A DNA stretch of 64,000 bases from JAYFNU01 sp034933305 (GTDB lineage Bacteria; Bacillota; Clostridia; Oscillospirales; Ruminococcaceae). Numbering within the stretch: position 1 is the first letter of the stretch; each line of letters starts with the position of its first letter. Of this stretch, positions 24,439 to 32,413 are shown one piece after another. The notes below the pieces were generated by a model. That model was not told where the DNA came from. It searched no databases and saw only the letters and a program-made list of their open reading frames with translations. Both the position numbers and the translations under genes were made by a program. The DNA is taken from NCBI GenBank assembly GCA_034933305.1, contig JAYFNU010000006.1:1-64000 (forward strand), in the 5' to 3' direction.

Positions 24439-25065
24439 ATGGCTAAGCTAAGCGTATACGATATGGCGGGCAAAGAGGTATCCAAGATAGAGCTTTCCGA
24501 CGCCGTATTCGGTGTAGAGCCCAACAAGGTCGCCATGCACGCCGCGGTCGTGACCTATCTCGCGAACCAGCGCCAGGGCACCCAGTCCACCAAAACCAGA
24601 AGCGAAGTTTCCGGCGGCGGCAAGAAGCCGTACAAGCAGAAGGGCACCGGCCGCGCCCGCCAGGGCTCGACGAGAGCGCCCCAGTGGACGCACGGCGGCA
24701 TCGCGCTGGGCCCGAAGCCCCGCGATTACAGAAAGTCGATCAACAAGAAGCTGCGCCGCCTCGCGATCGTCTCGGCGCTGTCCTCGAAGCTCAGCAGCGG
24801 AGAGATCGTCGTCGTCGACAACATCGCGATCGACGAGTACAAGACGAAGAAGATCGTCGGCATGCTCGAGGCGCTCGGTGCCGAGCGCAAGGCGATGATC
24901 GTCGCCCCCGAAAAGAACGAGTTCCTCGTCAAGAGCGCGGCCAACATCGAAGGCTGCAAGACGGCGCTCGTCAACACCATCAACGTCTACGACATCCTCA
25001 ACAGCGGCAAGCTGGTGGCGACGGTAGACGCGATCAAGAAAATCGAGGAGGTGTATGCGGAATGA
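24439..25065 (+). CDS. rplD: Ribosomal protein uL4
   Basis: 208 residues with the exit-tunnel loop (KTRSEVSGGGKKPYKQKGTGRARQGS) that binds 23S rRNA. In other bacteria L4 can repress its own operon, which makes the long rpsJ leader of interest. The stop overlaps the rplW start (ATGA), so translation is coupled. Confidence 0.98.
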   Translation: MAKLSVYDMAGKEVSKIELSDAVFGVEPNKVAMHAAVVTYLANQRQGTQSTKTRSEVSGGGKKPYKQKGTGRARQGSTRAPQWTHGGIALGPKPRDYRKSINKKLRRLAIVSALSSKLSSGEIVVVDNIAIDEYKTKKIVGMLEALGAERKAMIVAPEKNEFLVKSAANIEGCKTALVNTINVYDILNSGKLVATVDAIKKIEEVYAE

Positions 25066-25355
25066 AAACGGCGCATGATGTGATCCTCGCTCCGGTCATT
25101 ACCGAAAAGAGCATGGCCGCGATCGCAAACAAGAAGTACACCTTCAAGGTTGCGAAGGACGCCGGCAAGATCGAGATCGCGAAGGCGGTCGAAGAGCTGT
25201 TCGACGTCAAGGTCAACAAGGTCAACACCCTGAACGTCCGCGGTCAGGAGAGACGGCAGGGGATGCACAAAGGCTATACGGCTTCCTGGAAAAAGGCGGT
25301 CGTCACCCTCACGGCAGACAGCAAGGGAATCGCGTTCTTCGAGAGCATGACCTAA
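25062..25355 (+). CDS. rplW: Ribosomal protein uL23
   Basis: 97 residues lying at the tunnel exit where trigger factor and SRP dock. VILAPVITEKSM at the start and KVNKVNTLNVRGQERR in the rRNA-binding hairpin are typical. Overlaps rplD by four bases. A 99-base gap follows, containing a small GGGAGCG/CGCTCCC hairpin (25402-25426) before rplB. Confidence 0.97.
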   Translation: MKTAHDVILAPVITEKSMAAIANKKYTFKVAKDAGKIEIAKAVEELFDVKVNKVNTLNVRGQERRQGMHKGYTASWKKAVVTLTADSKGIAFFESMT

Positions 25356-25454
25356 GGCTCCCGGGAACTCCGCCCGCTGCGTAACCCGCGTGGGCAACGT
25401 ATGGGAGCGGAAAGCCTGCGCTCCCGCAAAGCTCATAAGGAGAAGAAAAGAAAG

Positions 25455-26285
25455 ATGGCTATCAAGAAATTCAATCCGACAACGGCAGGCCGCCGCGGCA
25501 TGACCGTGACGGACTACGCGGATCTGACGAAGACCGCGCCGGTCAAAAGCCTGCTCGAGCCGCTGAAAAAGCATGCCGGCCGCAACAACACCGGCCGCAT
25601 CACCGTCCGCCACCAGGGCGGCGGCAACCGCCAGAAATACCGCGTGATCGACTTCAAGCGCGACAAGGTCGGCGTCCCCGCCACCGTGAAGACGCTCGAG
25701 TACGATCCGAACCGGACGGCGCACATCGCGCTGCTCGAGTACCAGGACGGCGAGAAGCGCTACATCATCGCGCCGGTCGACCTCAAGGTCGGCGACGTCG
25801 TGATGTCGGGCCCCGAAGCGGACATCAAGCCGGGCAACGCGCTCCCGTTCAGCAACATCCCCGTCGGCACCTTCATCCACTGCATTGAGATCTATCCCGG
25901 CAAGGGCGCGCAGCTTGTGCGCAGCGCCGGCAACATGGCGCAGCTGATGGCGAAGGAAAACGGCTACGCGCTGGTGCGTCTGCCCAGCGGCGAGCTGCGC
26001 AACGTCCCCGCCGGCTGCTACGCGACCATCGGCCAGGTCGGCAACACCGACTTCGCGAACGTCAACCTCGGCAAAGCGGGCCGCAAGCGCCACATGGGCG
26101 TGCGCCCGGCCGTCCGCGGCGCGGTCATGAACCCGTGCGATCACCCGCACGGCGGCGGCGAAGGAAAAGCGCCGGTCGGCCGTCCGGGTCCTGTGTCCCC
26201 GTGGGGCAAGCCGACGCTCGGCTACAAGACCAGAGCCAAACATCATCGCTCTGACAAGTTTATTGTCAAGCGCCGCAACGGTTAA
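25455..26285 (+). CDS. rplB: Ribosomal protein uL2
   Basis: 276 residues; required for subunit joining and peptidyl transfer. RHQGGGNRQKYRVIDFKRDK and the C-terminal loop MNPCDHPHGGGEGKAPVGRPGPVSPWGKPTLGYKTR are conserved. Start at 25455 gives the standard MAIKKFNPTT; the earlier ATG at 25401 lies in the gap hairpin and would add 18 odd residues. AAGGAG is 12 bases upstream. Confidence 0.98.
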   Translation: MAIKKFNPTTAGRRGMTVTDYADLTKTAPVKSLLEPLKKHAGRNNTGRITVRHQGGGNRQKYRVIDFKRDKVGVPATVKTLEYDPNRTAHIALLEYQDGEKRYIIAPVDLKVGDVVMSGPEADIKPGNALPFSNIPVGTFIHCIEIYPGKGAQLVRSAGNMAQLMAKENGYALVRLPSGELRNVPAGCYATIGQVGNTDFANVNLGKAGRKRHMGVRPAVRGAVMNPCDHPHGGGEGKAPVGRPGPVSPWGKPTLGYKTRAKHHRSDKFIVKRRNG

Positions 26286-26303
26286 GAAGGAGGCGTAAGT
26301 TAA

Positions 26304-26597
26304 ATGGGCAGAAGCGTAAAAAAGGGACCGTACGTCCAGGACGCTCTTCTTAAGAGAGTCAAGGAAATGAACAAGGCGGGCGAAAAGCGCGTTCTGAAGA
26401 CATGGAGCCGCGCCTCCACGATCTTCCCCGAATTCGTCGGCCACACCTTTGCCGTCCACGACGGGCGCAAGCACGTGCCGGTCTATGTGACGGAAGACAT
26501 GGTCGGGCATCGTCTGGGCGAGTTCGCCCCGACGCGCACGTTCCGCGGCCATTCGGGCGCGAAGACGACGACGACAACGACAACGACAACGAAGTAA
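26304..26597 (+). CDS. rpsS: Ribosomal protein uS19 with a poly-threonine tail
   Basis: 97 residues of the 30S head. GRSVKKGPYVQDALLKRV, SRASTIFPEFVGHTF and EFAPTRTFRGHSG are normal. The C-terminus is not: instead of a short Lys/Arg end it has a run of nine threonines and a final Lys (codons ACG/ACA alternating, 26568-26594). S19 tails reach towards the decoding region in some ribosomes, so the tail could matter, or it may be slippage drift. AGGAGG site present. Confidence 0.96.
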   Translation: MGRSVKKGPYVQDALLKRVKEMNKAGEKRVLKTWSRASTIFPEFVGHTFAVHDGRKHVPVYVTEDMVGHRLGEFAPTRTFRGHSGAKTTTTTTTTTK

Positions 26598-26613
26598 GGA
26601 AAGGGGAAACGTC

Positions 26614-26952
26614 ATGGAAGCCAAGGCATTTTTACGGTATTGCCGCATGTCGCCGAGGAAGATCCAGATCGTGCTCGACATGATCCGCGGTCAGGACCTC
26701 GACAAGGCGCGCGCGATACTCAAGTACACTCCGAAGGCCGCCTGCGAGCCCCTTCTGAAGCTCGTCAATTCCGCGGCCGCCAATGCGGAGCACAATTTCA
26801 GCATGGACAAGAATTCGCTTTATGTCGCCGAGTGTTTCGCCACGCCGGGACCGACGCTCAAGCGTATCCGTCCGAGAGCACAGGGCAGAGCTTTCCGCGT
26901 TCTGAAGAGGACCTCGCATGTCACGGTCGTCCTCAAAGAGCGCGAAGCGTAA
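26614..26952 (+). CDS. rplV: Ribosomal protein uL22
   Basis: 112 residues lining the nascent-peptide tunnel. CRMSPRKIQIVLDMIRGQ, LKLVNSAAANAEHN and PRAQGRAFRVLKRTSHVTVVL are typical; the beta-hairpin where macrolide resistance changes arise looks unaltered in length. It follows rpsS by 16 bases with AAAGGGGA upstream. Confidence 0.97.
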   Translation: MEAKAFLRYCRMSPRKIQIVLDMIRGQDLDKARAILKYTPKAACEPLLKLVNSAAANAEHNFSMDKNSLYVAECFATPGPTLKRIRPRAQGRAFRVLKRTSHVTVVLKEREA

Positions 26953-26968
26953 AGCGGAGGAGGATAAT

Positions 26969-27634
26969 ATGGGACAAAAAGTTAACCCGCACGGCCTTCG
27001 CGTCGGCGTGATCAAGGGCTGGGATTCCAACTGGTTCGCCAAGAAGAACGAGATCGGCGATCTCATTCTCGAGGACTACAACCTGCGCAAATACATCAAG
27101 AAGACGTTCTATGCGGCGGGCATCTCCCGCATCGAGATCGACCGCGCGGGCGACGTCGTCCGCGTCAAGATCTTCTGCGGCAAGGCCGGCATGATCATCG
27201 GCAAGGGCGGCGACGAGATCACGAAACTCGAAGCGCAGCTCGGCAAGGTCACCGGAAAGAACGTCAAGGTCGCCGTCGAAGCGATCCGCAACGCGGACAC
27301 CGACGCGCAGCTCGTCGCCGAGAACATCGCCGGCCAGCTCGAGCGCCGTTCTTCCTTCCGCCGCGCCATGAAGATGGCCATCCAGCGCGCCATGCGCCTG
27401 GGCGTGAAGGGCATCAAGGTCTCCGTGGGCGGCCGCCTCAACGGCGCCGACATCGCGAGAAGCGAGTCTTACCACGAGGGGACCATCCCGCTGCAGACGC
27501 TGCGCGCGGACATCGACTACGGCTTTGCCGAAGCGAGAACGACCTACGGCCAGATCGGCGTCAAGGTCTGGATCTATCGCGGCGAAGTTCTGTCCGCCGT
27601 CAAGAAGACCTCTCGGGAAGGAGGCAGACAGTAA
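26969..27634 (+). CDS. rpsC: Ribosomal protein uS3
   Basis: 221 residues at the mRNA entry channel with helicase-type activity. MGQKVNPHGLRVGVIKGWDS at the start, the KH-domain loop GMIIGKGGDEI, and SGRLNGAD-type VGGRLNGADIARSE are typical. The start at 26969 follows GGAGGAGG. Its TAA shares one base with the rplP ATG. Confidence 0.97.
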   Translation: MGQKVNPHGLRVGVIKGWDSNWFAKKNEIGDLILEDYNLRKYIKKTFYAAGISRIEIDRAGDVVRVKIFCGKAGMIIGKGGDEITKLEAQLGKVTGKNVKVAVEAIRNADTDAQLVAENIAGQLERRSSFRRAMKMAIQRAMRLGVKGIKVSVGGRLNGADIARSESYHEGTIPLQTLRADIDYGFAEARTTYGQIGVKVWIYRGEVLSAVKKTSREGGRQ

Positions 27635-28065
27635 TGTTACTACCGAAAAGAGTGAAATACCGCCGCGTCCAGAGAGGCCGCATGAAGGGAAAAGCGACCC
27701 GCGGAACGACGGTTACCTACGGCGATTACGGCCTTGTAGCGCTCGAGCCGGGCTGGATCAAGTCCAACCAGATCGAGGCGGCCCGTATCGCGATGACGCG
27801 TTACATCAAGCGCGGCGGCAACGTCTGGATCAAGATTTTCCCGGACAAGCCCGTCACGCAGAAGCCCGCCGAGACCCGCATGGGCTCCGGCAAAGGCAGC
27901 CCCGAGTATTGGGTGGCCGTGGTCAAGCCCGGCCGCGTGATGTTTGAAATCGGCGGCGTGACCGAAGAAGACGCGCGCGAGGCGATCCGCCTTGCGGGCA
28001 ACAAGCTTCCCATTCGGACGAAGTTTGTGAAAAAAGGTGAGGAAAAGGGGGTTGAACAGCAATGA
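27634..28065 (+). CDS. rplP: Ribosomal protein uL16
   Basis: 143 residues near the A-site tRNA elbow. MLLPKRVKYRRVQRGRMKGKA and the MGSGKGSPEYWVAVVKPGRV loop are standard. It overlaps rpsC by one base and rpmC by four, so the three are translationally coupled. Confidence 0.97.
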   Translation: MLLPKRVKYRRVQRGRMKGKATRGTTVTYGDYGLVALEPGWIKSNQIEAARIAMTRYIKRGGNVWIKIFPDKPVTQKPAETRMGSGKGSPEYWVAVVKPGRVMFEIGGVTEEDAREAIRLAGNKLPIRTKFVKKGEEKGVEQQ

Positions 28066-28268
28066 AAGCGACGGACTACCGCAAGCTGTCGGAGAAGGAA
28101 CTCAACGAAAAGCTTGCCGATCTCAAGGGCGAACTGTTCAATCTTCGCTTCCAGCACGCCATCAACCAGCTTGAGAATCCCGGCCGCATCAAGGACGTAA
28201 AGAGGGACATCGCCCGCATCAAGACGATCCTGCGCGCGTCCGAGATCGAAGCCGCGAAAGCAGAATAA
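28062..28268 (+). CDS. rpmC: Ribosomal protein uL29
   Basis: 68 residues, two helices (YRKLSEKELNEKLADLKGELFNLRFQ, then DVKRDIARIKTILR), near the tunnel exit. Overlaps the rplP stop. Confidence 0.95.
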   Translation: MKATDYRKLSEKELNEKLADLKGELFNLRFQHAINQLENPGRIKDVKRDIARIKTILRASEIEAAKAE

Positions 28269-28287
28269 GAGAGGGAGGAGAACTTAA

Positions 28288-28542
28288 ATGGAACGCAACC
28301 TGAGAAAAACGCGCATCGGCAAGGTTGTCAGCGACAAGATGAACAAGACCATCGTCGTGGCGATTGAGGACAGCGTCAAGCACCCTCTCTACAAGAAGAT
28401 CATCAAGCGCACCGTAAAGTTTAAGGCGCACGACGAAAACAACGAGTGCGGTATCGGCGACCGCGTGGAGATTATGGAGACGCGCCCGTTGTCGAAGGAC
28501 AAGAACTGGCGTCTCGTCAGAATCATCGAGAAAGCGAAGTAA
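28288..28542 (+). CDS. rpsQ: Ribosomal protein uS17
   Basis: 84 residues; primary 16S rRNA binder. RKTRIGKVVSDKMNKTIVVAIE and the KFKAHDENNECGIGDRVEIMETRPLSKDK core are typical. AGGGAGGAG site upstream. Confidence 0.97.
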   Translation: MERNLRKTRIGKVVSDKMNKTIVVAIEDSVKHPLYKKIIKRTVKFKAHDENNECGIGDRVEIMETRPLSKDKNWRLVRIIEKAK

Positions 28543-28555
28543 GGAGGAAGCTTCT

Positions 28556-28924
28556 GTGGTACAGATGCAAACCTACCTCAAGGTTGCCGATAACACCGGT
28601 GCAAAGGAGATCATGTGCATCCGCGTGCTGGGCGGCTCCCGCAAGAGGTATGCCAATATTGGCGATGTGATCGTAGCGTCCGTCAAGAAGGCCGCGCCGG
28701 GCGGCACGGTCAAGAAGGGCGACGTGGTAAAGGCGGTCATCGTGCGCAGCAAAAAAGGCATGCGCCGCGACGACGGCAGTTATATCCGCTTCGACGAAAA
28801 CGCGGCGGTCATCATCAAGGAAGACAAGAACCCGACCGGAACCCGTATCTTTGGACCGGTCGCGAGAGAACTGCGCGAGAAGGATTATCTCAAGATCCTG
28901 TCGCTTGCGCCCGAAGTGCTGTAA
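28556..28924 (+). CDS. rplN: Ribosomal protein uL14
   Basis: 122 residues at the subunit interface; binding site of the silencing factor RsfS. VADNTGAKEIMCIRVLGGS is conserved. The start is GTG 28556 (MVQMQTYLK), after AAGGAGG; a start at the ATG three codons later would shorten the usual N-terminus. Confidence 0.97.
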   Translation: MVQMQTYLKVADNTGAKEIMCIRVLGGSRKRYANIGDVIVASVKKAAPGGTVKKGDVVKAVIVRSKKGMRRDDGSYIRFDENAAVIIKEDKNPTGTRIFGPVARELREKDYLKILSLAPEVL

Positions 28925-28937
28925 GGAGGGTATGACA

Positions 28938-29261
28938 ATGAATAAGCTTCACGTCAGAACCGGCGATACAGTCATGGTGATGTCGGGCGACGACCGCGGC
29001 AAGACCGGCAAGATCCTGACGGTCTCCCCGGATGAGAAAAAAGTGATCGTGCAGGGACTGAACATCGTCACCAAGCACGTAAAGCCCCGCAAGCAGGGCG
29101 AGGCCGGCGGCCTCGTGAAGGCCGAAGCTCCGATGTACGCGAGCAAGGTCCTCCCCGTCTGCCCCAAATGCGGCAAGCCGACCCGCGCCGGCCACAGCGT
29201 CGACAAGGACGGCAAGAGCGTCCGCGTTTGCAAAAACAAGGGCTGCACCGGAACGTTTTAG
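28938..29261 (+). CDS. rplX: Ribosomal protein uL24
   Basis: 107 residues with an N-terminal KOW motif (VRTGDTVMVMSGDDRGKTGKI) and a C-terminal part holding two cysteine pairs (CPKCGKPTRAGHSV, then CKNKGC) that could bind zinc. ATG 28938 is preferred over ATG 28932 because it leaves seven bases after AAGGAGGG. Confidence 0.96.
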   Translation: MNKLHVRTGDTVMVMSGDDRGKTGKILTVSPDEKKVIVQGLNIVTKHVKPRKQGEAGGLVKAEAPMYASKVLPVCPKCGKPTRAGHSVDKDGKSVRVCKNKGCTGTF

Positions 29262-29281
29262 TAGGAAAGGAGTAAGAGACA

Positions 29282-29821
29282 ATGGCAAGACTAAAAGACA
29301 CGTATGTCAAGGATATCGCGCCCGCTCTTATGAAGAAATTTTCCTACAAGAGCGTGATGCAGATCCCGAAGCTCGACAAGGTCGTCGTCAACGTCGGCTG
29401 CGGCGAGGCCAGGGATAACCCGAAGGTGATGGACGCCATCCTCGGCGATCTCGCGAAGATCACCGGCCAGAAGGCCATCATCTGCAACGCAAAGAAATCC
29501 GTCGCGAACTTCAAGCTGCGCGAGGGCATGCCCATCGGCGCAAAGGTGACGCTGCGCGGCGCCCGCATGTATGAGTTCGTGGATCGTCTGTTCAGCGTGG
29601 CGCTGCCGCGCGTTCGCGACTTCCGCGGCATCAACGGCGACAGCTTCGACGGCCGCGGCAACTATTCGCTGGGCCTCAAGGAACAGCTGATTTTCCCCGA
29701 GATCGAGTATGACAAGATCGACGCGGTCCGCGGCATGGACATCGCGTTCGTCACGACCGCGAAGACCGACGAGGAAGCGAAGGAACTCCTTACGCTGCTC
29801 GGCGCGCCGTTTGCGAATTAA
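29282..29821 (+). CDS. rplE: Ribosomal protein uL5
   Basis: 179 residues; carries 5S rRNA and contacts P-site tRNA. MQIPKLDKVVVNVGCGEA, ITGQKAIICNAKKSVANFKLR and GNYSLGLKEQLIFPEI are standard. AAAGGAG precedes the ATG. Confidence 0.97.
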   Translation: MARLKDTYVKDIAPALMKKFSYKSVMQIPKLDKVVVNVGCGEARDNPKVMDAILGDLAKITGQKAIICNAKKSVANFKLREGMPIGAKVTLRGARMYEFVDRLFSVALPRVRDFRGINGDSFDGRGNYSLGLKEQLIFPEIEYDKIDAVRGMDIAFVTTAKTDEEAKELLTLLGAPFAN

Positions 29822-29835
29822 GGGGGAGGCACACA

Positions 29836-30021
29836 ATGGCTAAAACATCGTTAAGAAACAAACAGAGAGAGACCCCGAAGTTTTCGACACGCGGCTATAA
29901 CCGCTGTAAGATCTGCGGCCGCCCCCATGCGTATCTGCGCAAGTACGGCGTCTGCCGTATCTGCTTCCGGGAGCTCGCGTACAAAGGACAGATCCCCGGC
30001 GTCAAAAAGGCCAGTTGGTAA
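29836..30021 (+). CDS. rpsZ: Ribosomal protein uS14, zinc-binding type
   Basis: 61 residues, the short C+ form with CKICGRPHAYLRKYGVCRIC (Cys24, 27, 40, 43) holding one zinc ion. Bacteria with this form sometimes carry a zinc-free backup elsewhere; none is in the window. GGGGGAGG site upstream. Confidence 0.96.
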   Translation: MAKTSLRNKQRETPKFSTRGYNRCKICGRPHAYLRKYGVCRICFRELAYKGQIPGVKKASW

Positions 30022-30039
30022 GAAGGAGGAAAAAACAGT

Positions 30040-30438
30040 ATGCACAGCACAGATCCTATCGCGGATTTGCTCACACGCGTCCGCAACGCGTCCATCGCGA
30101 AGCATGAAACTGTCGACATCCCCGCTTCCAACATGAAGAAGGCCATCGCCAAGATTCTGGTGGACGAGGGCTACGTCAAGGGGATGCAGGTCACCGAAGA
30201 CAGCAAGCAGGGAAACATCAAGCTCACGCTCAAATACAACGAAGACAAGACCCCGGCGATCCAGGGCCTTCGCAGGGTTTCAAAGCCCGGCCTTCGCATC
30301 TATACGAGCAGCGAGAAAATGCCGAAGGTCCTCAAGGGCCTCGGAATCGCGATTGTCTCGACGCCGAAGGGCGTCATGACCGACAAGCAGGCGAGAGCCG
30401 AAAACGTCGGCGGCGAGATCCTCGCATTTATTTGGTAG
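30040..30438 (+). CDS. rpsH: Ribosomal protein uS8
   Basis: 132 residues; 16S rRNA binder and, in E. coli, the spc-operon repressor. DPIADLLTRVRNASIAKHETVDIPAS at the start and STPKGVMTDKQARAENVGGEILAFIW at the end are standard. Confidence 0.97.
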   Translation: MHSTDPIADLLTRVRNASIAKHETVDIPASNMKKAIAKILVDEGYVKGMQVTEDSKQGNIKLTLKYNEDKTPAIQGLRRVSKPGLRIYTSSEKMPKVLKGLGIAIVSTPKGVMTDKQARAENVGGEILAFIW

Positions 30439-30450
30439 GGGGTGTAAAAC

Positions 30451-30999
30451 ATGTCGAGAATTGGTAGAAAGCCGATCAGCATCCCCTCGGGTGTCGAAGC
30501 CAAGGTCGAGGGAAACACCGTCACGATCAAGGGACCGAAGGGCAGCATTACCCAGTCCTTTGTCAAATCGATGGCGCTCAAGCTGGAAAACGGCGAGATC
30601 ACGGTGACGCGTTCCTCGGATGATAAGGAATACCGTTCGCTTCACGGTCTGACGCGAACCCTTATCCACAACATGGTCCTCGGCGTGACCGAAGGCTTCA
30701 AAAAGGAGCTGGAGATCAACGGCGTCGGATACCGTGCCGCAAAGCAGGGCAAGGACCTTGTGATGAACCTCGGCTATTCCCATCAGGTCATCATGAGCGA
30801 CAACGAGGACATCACCATCGAAGTCCCCGCGCCCAACAAGATCGTCATTCACGGGATCGACAAGCAGAAGGTCGGTCAGTTCGCGGCGGAAGTCCGCGAG
30901 AAGCGTCCTCCCGAGCCGTATAAGGGCAAGGGCATCAAGTACGTCGGCGAAGTCATCATCCGCAAGGATGGCAAAGCCGGCAAGGCCGCAAAAGCGTAA
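30451..30999 (+). CDS. rplF: Ribosomal protein uL6
   Basis: 182 residues near the factor-binding centre. SRIGRKPISIPSGVEAKVEG, the HGLTRTLIHNMVLGVTEGF segment and RPPEPYKGKGIKY are typical. AGGGGGTG site 12 bases upstream. Confidence 0.97.
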   Translation: MSRIGRKPISIPSGVEAKVEGNTVTIKGPKGSITQSFVKSMALKLENGEITVTRSSDDKEYRSLHGLTRTLIHNMVLGVTEGFKKELEINGVGYRAAKQGKDLVMNLGYSHQVIMSDNEDITIEVPAPNKIVIHGIDKQKVGQFAAEVREKRPPEPYKGKGIKYVGEVIIRKDGKAGKAAKA

Positions 31000-31020
31000 A
31001 GAAAGGAGCAGTGAAGTATT

Positions 31021-31380
31021 ATGGTTAGCAAACGCGACAGCAACAAGCAGCGTCTCAACAGACATAAGCGCGTGCGCGGAAAACTCAGCGGCACCGCCGA
31101 GCGTCCGCGTCTCAGCGTATTCCGCTCCTCGAAGCACATTTACGCCCAGATCATCGACGACACAAAGGGAACGACGCTTTGTGCGGCTTCTTCGCTCGAC
31201 AAGGGATTCGAGGGTTACACCGGGAATGCCGAGGCTGCGAAAAAGGTCGGCGAGGCAGTCGCCGAGAAGGCCCAGAAGATGGGCATCACCGAGGTCGTGT
31301 TCGACCGCGGCGGCTTCATCTATCACGGGCGTGTCAAGGCGCTTGCCGAGGGAGCCCGCGAGGGCGGCCTCAAGTTCTAA
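31021..31380 (+). CDS. rplR: Ribosomal protein uL18
   Basis: 119 residues; binds 5S rRNA with L5. RHKRVRGKLSGTAERPRLSVFRS and VFDRGGFIYHGRVKALAEGAREGGLKF are conserved. AAAGGAG precedes by 12 bases. Confidence 0.97.
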   Translation: MVSKRDSNKQRLNRHKRVRGKLSGTAERPRLSVFRSSKHIYAQIIDDTKGTTLCAASSLDKGFEGYTGNAEAAKKVGEAVAEKAQKMGITEVVFDRGGFIYHGRVKALAEGAREGGLKF

Positions 31381-31395
31381 GGGGAGGATAGAATT

Positions 31396-31896
31396 TTGGA
31401 AAGACACGATGCTTCAACCCTCGACCTGAAAGAAAAGGTCGTATCGATCAACCGCGTATCCAAAACCGTCAAGGGCGGCCGCATCATGAAGTTCTCGGCG
31501 CTCATCGTCGTCGGCGACGGCAAGGGCACCGTGGGCGTGGGCCTCGGCAAGGCTGCCGAAGTCCCCGAGGCGCTCCGCCAGGGCCTCGAGGATGCGACGA
31601 AGAACCTCGTCAAGGTCTCCGTCAGGGGAACGACCATCCCGCATGAGGTGATCGGCAAGTTCGGCGCGGGCCGCGTCCTCCTCAAACCCGCCGCTCCCGG
31701 CACCGGCATCATCGCCGGCGGCGCGGTGCGCGCGGTCATGGAGGCGGCGGGCATCAGCGATATCCGTGCGAAATCGCTGCGCTCGAACAATCCGAACAAC
31801 GTCGTCGCGGCGACGCTGCAGGGGCTCACGTCCCTGCGCACCGCCGACCAGGTCGCGACAGTGCGCGGCAAGACGGCGAAAGAGATCATCGGATAA
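31396..31896 (+). CDS. rpsE: Ribosomal protein uS5
   Basis: 166 residues guarding decoding accuracy. VSINRVSKTVKGGRIMKFSAL and AAPGTGIIAGGAVRAVMEAAGI are standard. The start is TTG at 31396, supported by GGGGAGG; no ATG is near. A TTG start on an essential, highly expressed protein suggests translation tuned by coupling with rplR. Confidence 0.96.
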   Translation: MERHDASTLDLKEKVVSINRVSKTVKGGRIMKFSALIVVGDGKGTVGVGLGKAAEVPEALRQGLEDATKNLVKVSVRGTTIPHEVIGKFGAGRVLLKPAAPGTGIIAGGAVRAVMEAAGISDIRAKSLRSNNPNNVVAATLQGLTSLRTADQVATVRGKTAKEIIG

Positions 31897-31911
31897 GGAG
31901 GACAGGTAAAA

Positions 31912-32391
31912 ATGGCAGAGGAAAAGACTGTTAAGAAGACCGCGTCCGCCGCAGCCGAAAAGCCGACAGCGGAAAAGAAACCGGCGGCCAAAAAGCCGGC
32001 GGCAAAGACGGCCGAAAAGAAGCCGGCCGCGAAAGCGGCGGCGGAGAAGAAGCCGGCGGCCAAGACGGCGGAAAAGAAACCGGCCGCCAAGAAGCCGGCG
32101 GAGAAGAAGCCGGCGGCCAAGACGGCGGAAAAGAAACCGGCCGCGAAAGCGGCGGAAGTCAAAACCGAGCCCGTCGAAGTCAAGGCGCCCGCGAAGAAGC
32201 CGGCCGCGAAGAAGAGCGGTCTGCAGATCCGCCTCGTCAAGGCGCTCTCCGGCCGCGGAGACAACCAGACGGCGACGGCAAAATCGCTCGGCCTTCGCAA
32301 AATAGGCGATGTCACCGTCCAGCCCGATAATGCCGCGACAAACGGCAAGATCGTGAAAATCAAGCATTTGGTCGAAGTGACCAAGGCATAA
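31912..32391 (+). CDS. rpmD: Ribosomal protein uL30 with a long histone-H1-like N-terminal tail
   Basis: The last 58 residues (LQIRLVKALSGRGDNQTATA...) are a complete ordinary L30. Before them are about 101 residues made almost only of Lys, Ala, Pro and Glu, with six copies of EKKPAAK (residues 21-27, 35-41, 45-51, 54-60, 64-70, 73-79) and further KKPAAK units. The tail is in frame, has its own AAGGAGG site and ATG at 31912, and no start lies between tail and core. Similar repeats occur in bacterial histone-H1-like proteins. It should be disordered and bind nucleic acid. L30 is usually about 60 residues, so the tail is a notable extension. Confidence 0.93.
   Translation: MAEEKTVKKTASAAAEKPTAEKKPAAKKPAAKTAEKKPAAKAAAEKKPAAKTAEKKPAAKKPAEKKPAAKTAEKKPAAKAAEVKTEPVEVKAPAKKPAAKKSGLQIRLVKALSGRGDNQTATAKSLGLRKIGDVTVQPDNAATNGKIVKIKHLVEVTKA
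31972..32148 (+). repeat. Tandem coding repeat in the rpmD tail
   Basis: Six imperfect copies of a 21-base unit coding EKKPAAK, spaced by 6-21 bases. High DNA identity between copies suggests expansion by slippage or recombination, so copy number may vary between strains. Confidence 0.85.
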
Positions 32392-32413
32392 CGCAAGAAG
32401 GAGGTGCATTCCT

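Noticed and set aside
31972..32148. Short regular DNA repeats that could suggest a CRISPR array or minisatellite
   Set aside because: The repeats keep the reading frame and code EKKPAAK units of the L30 tail; there are no unique spacers of constant length.
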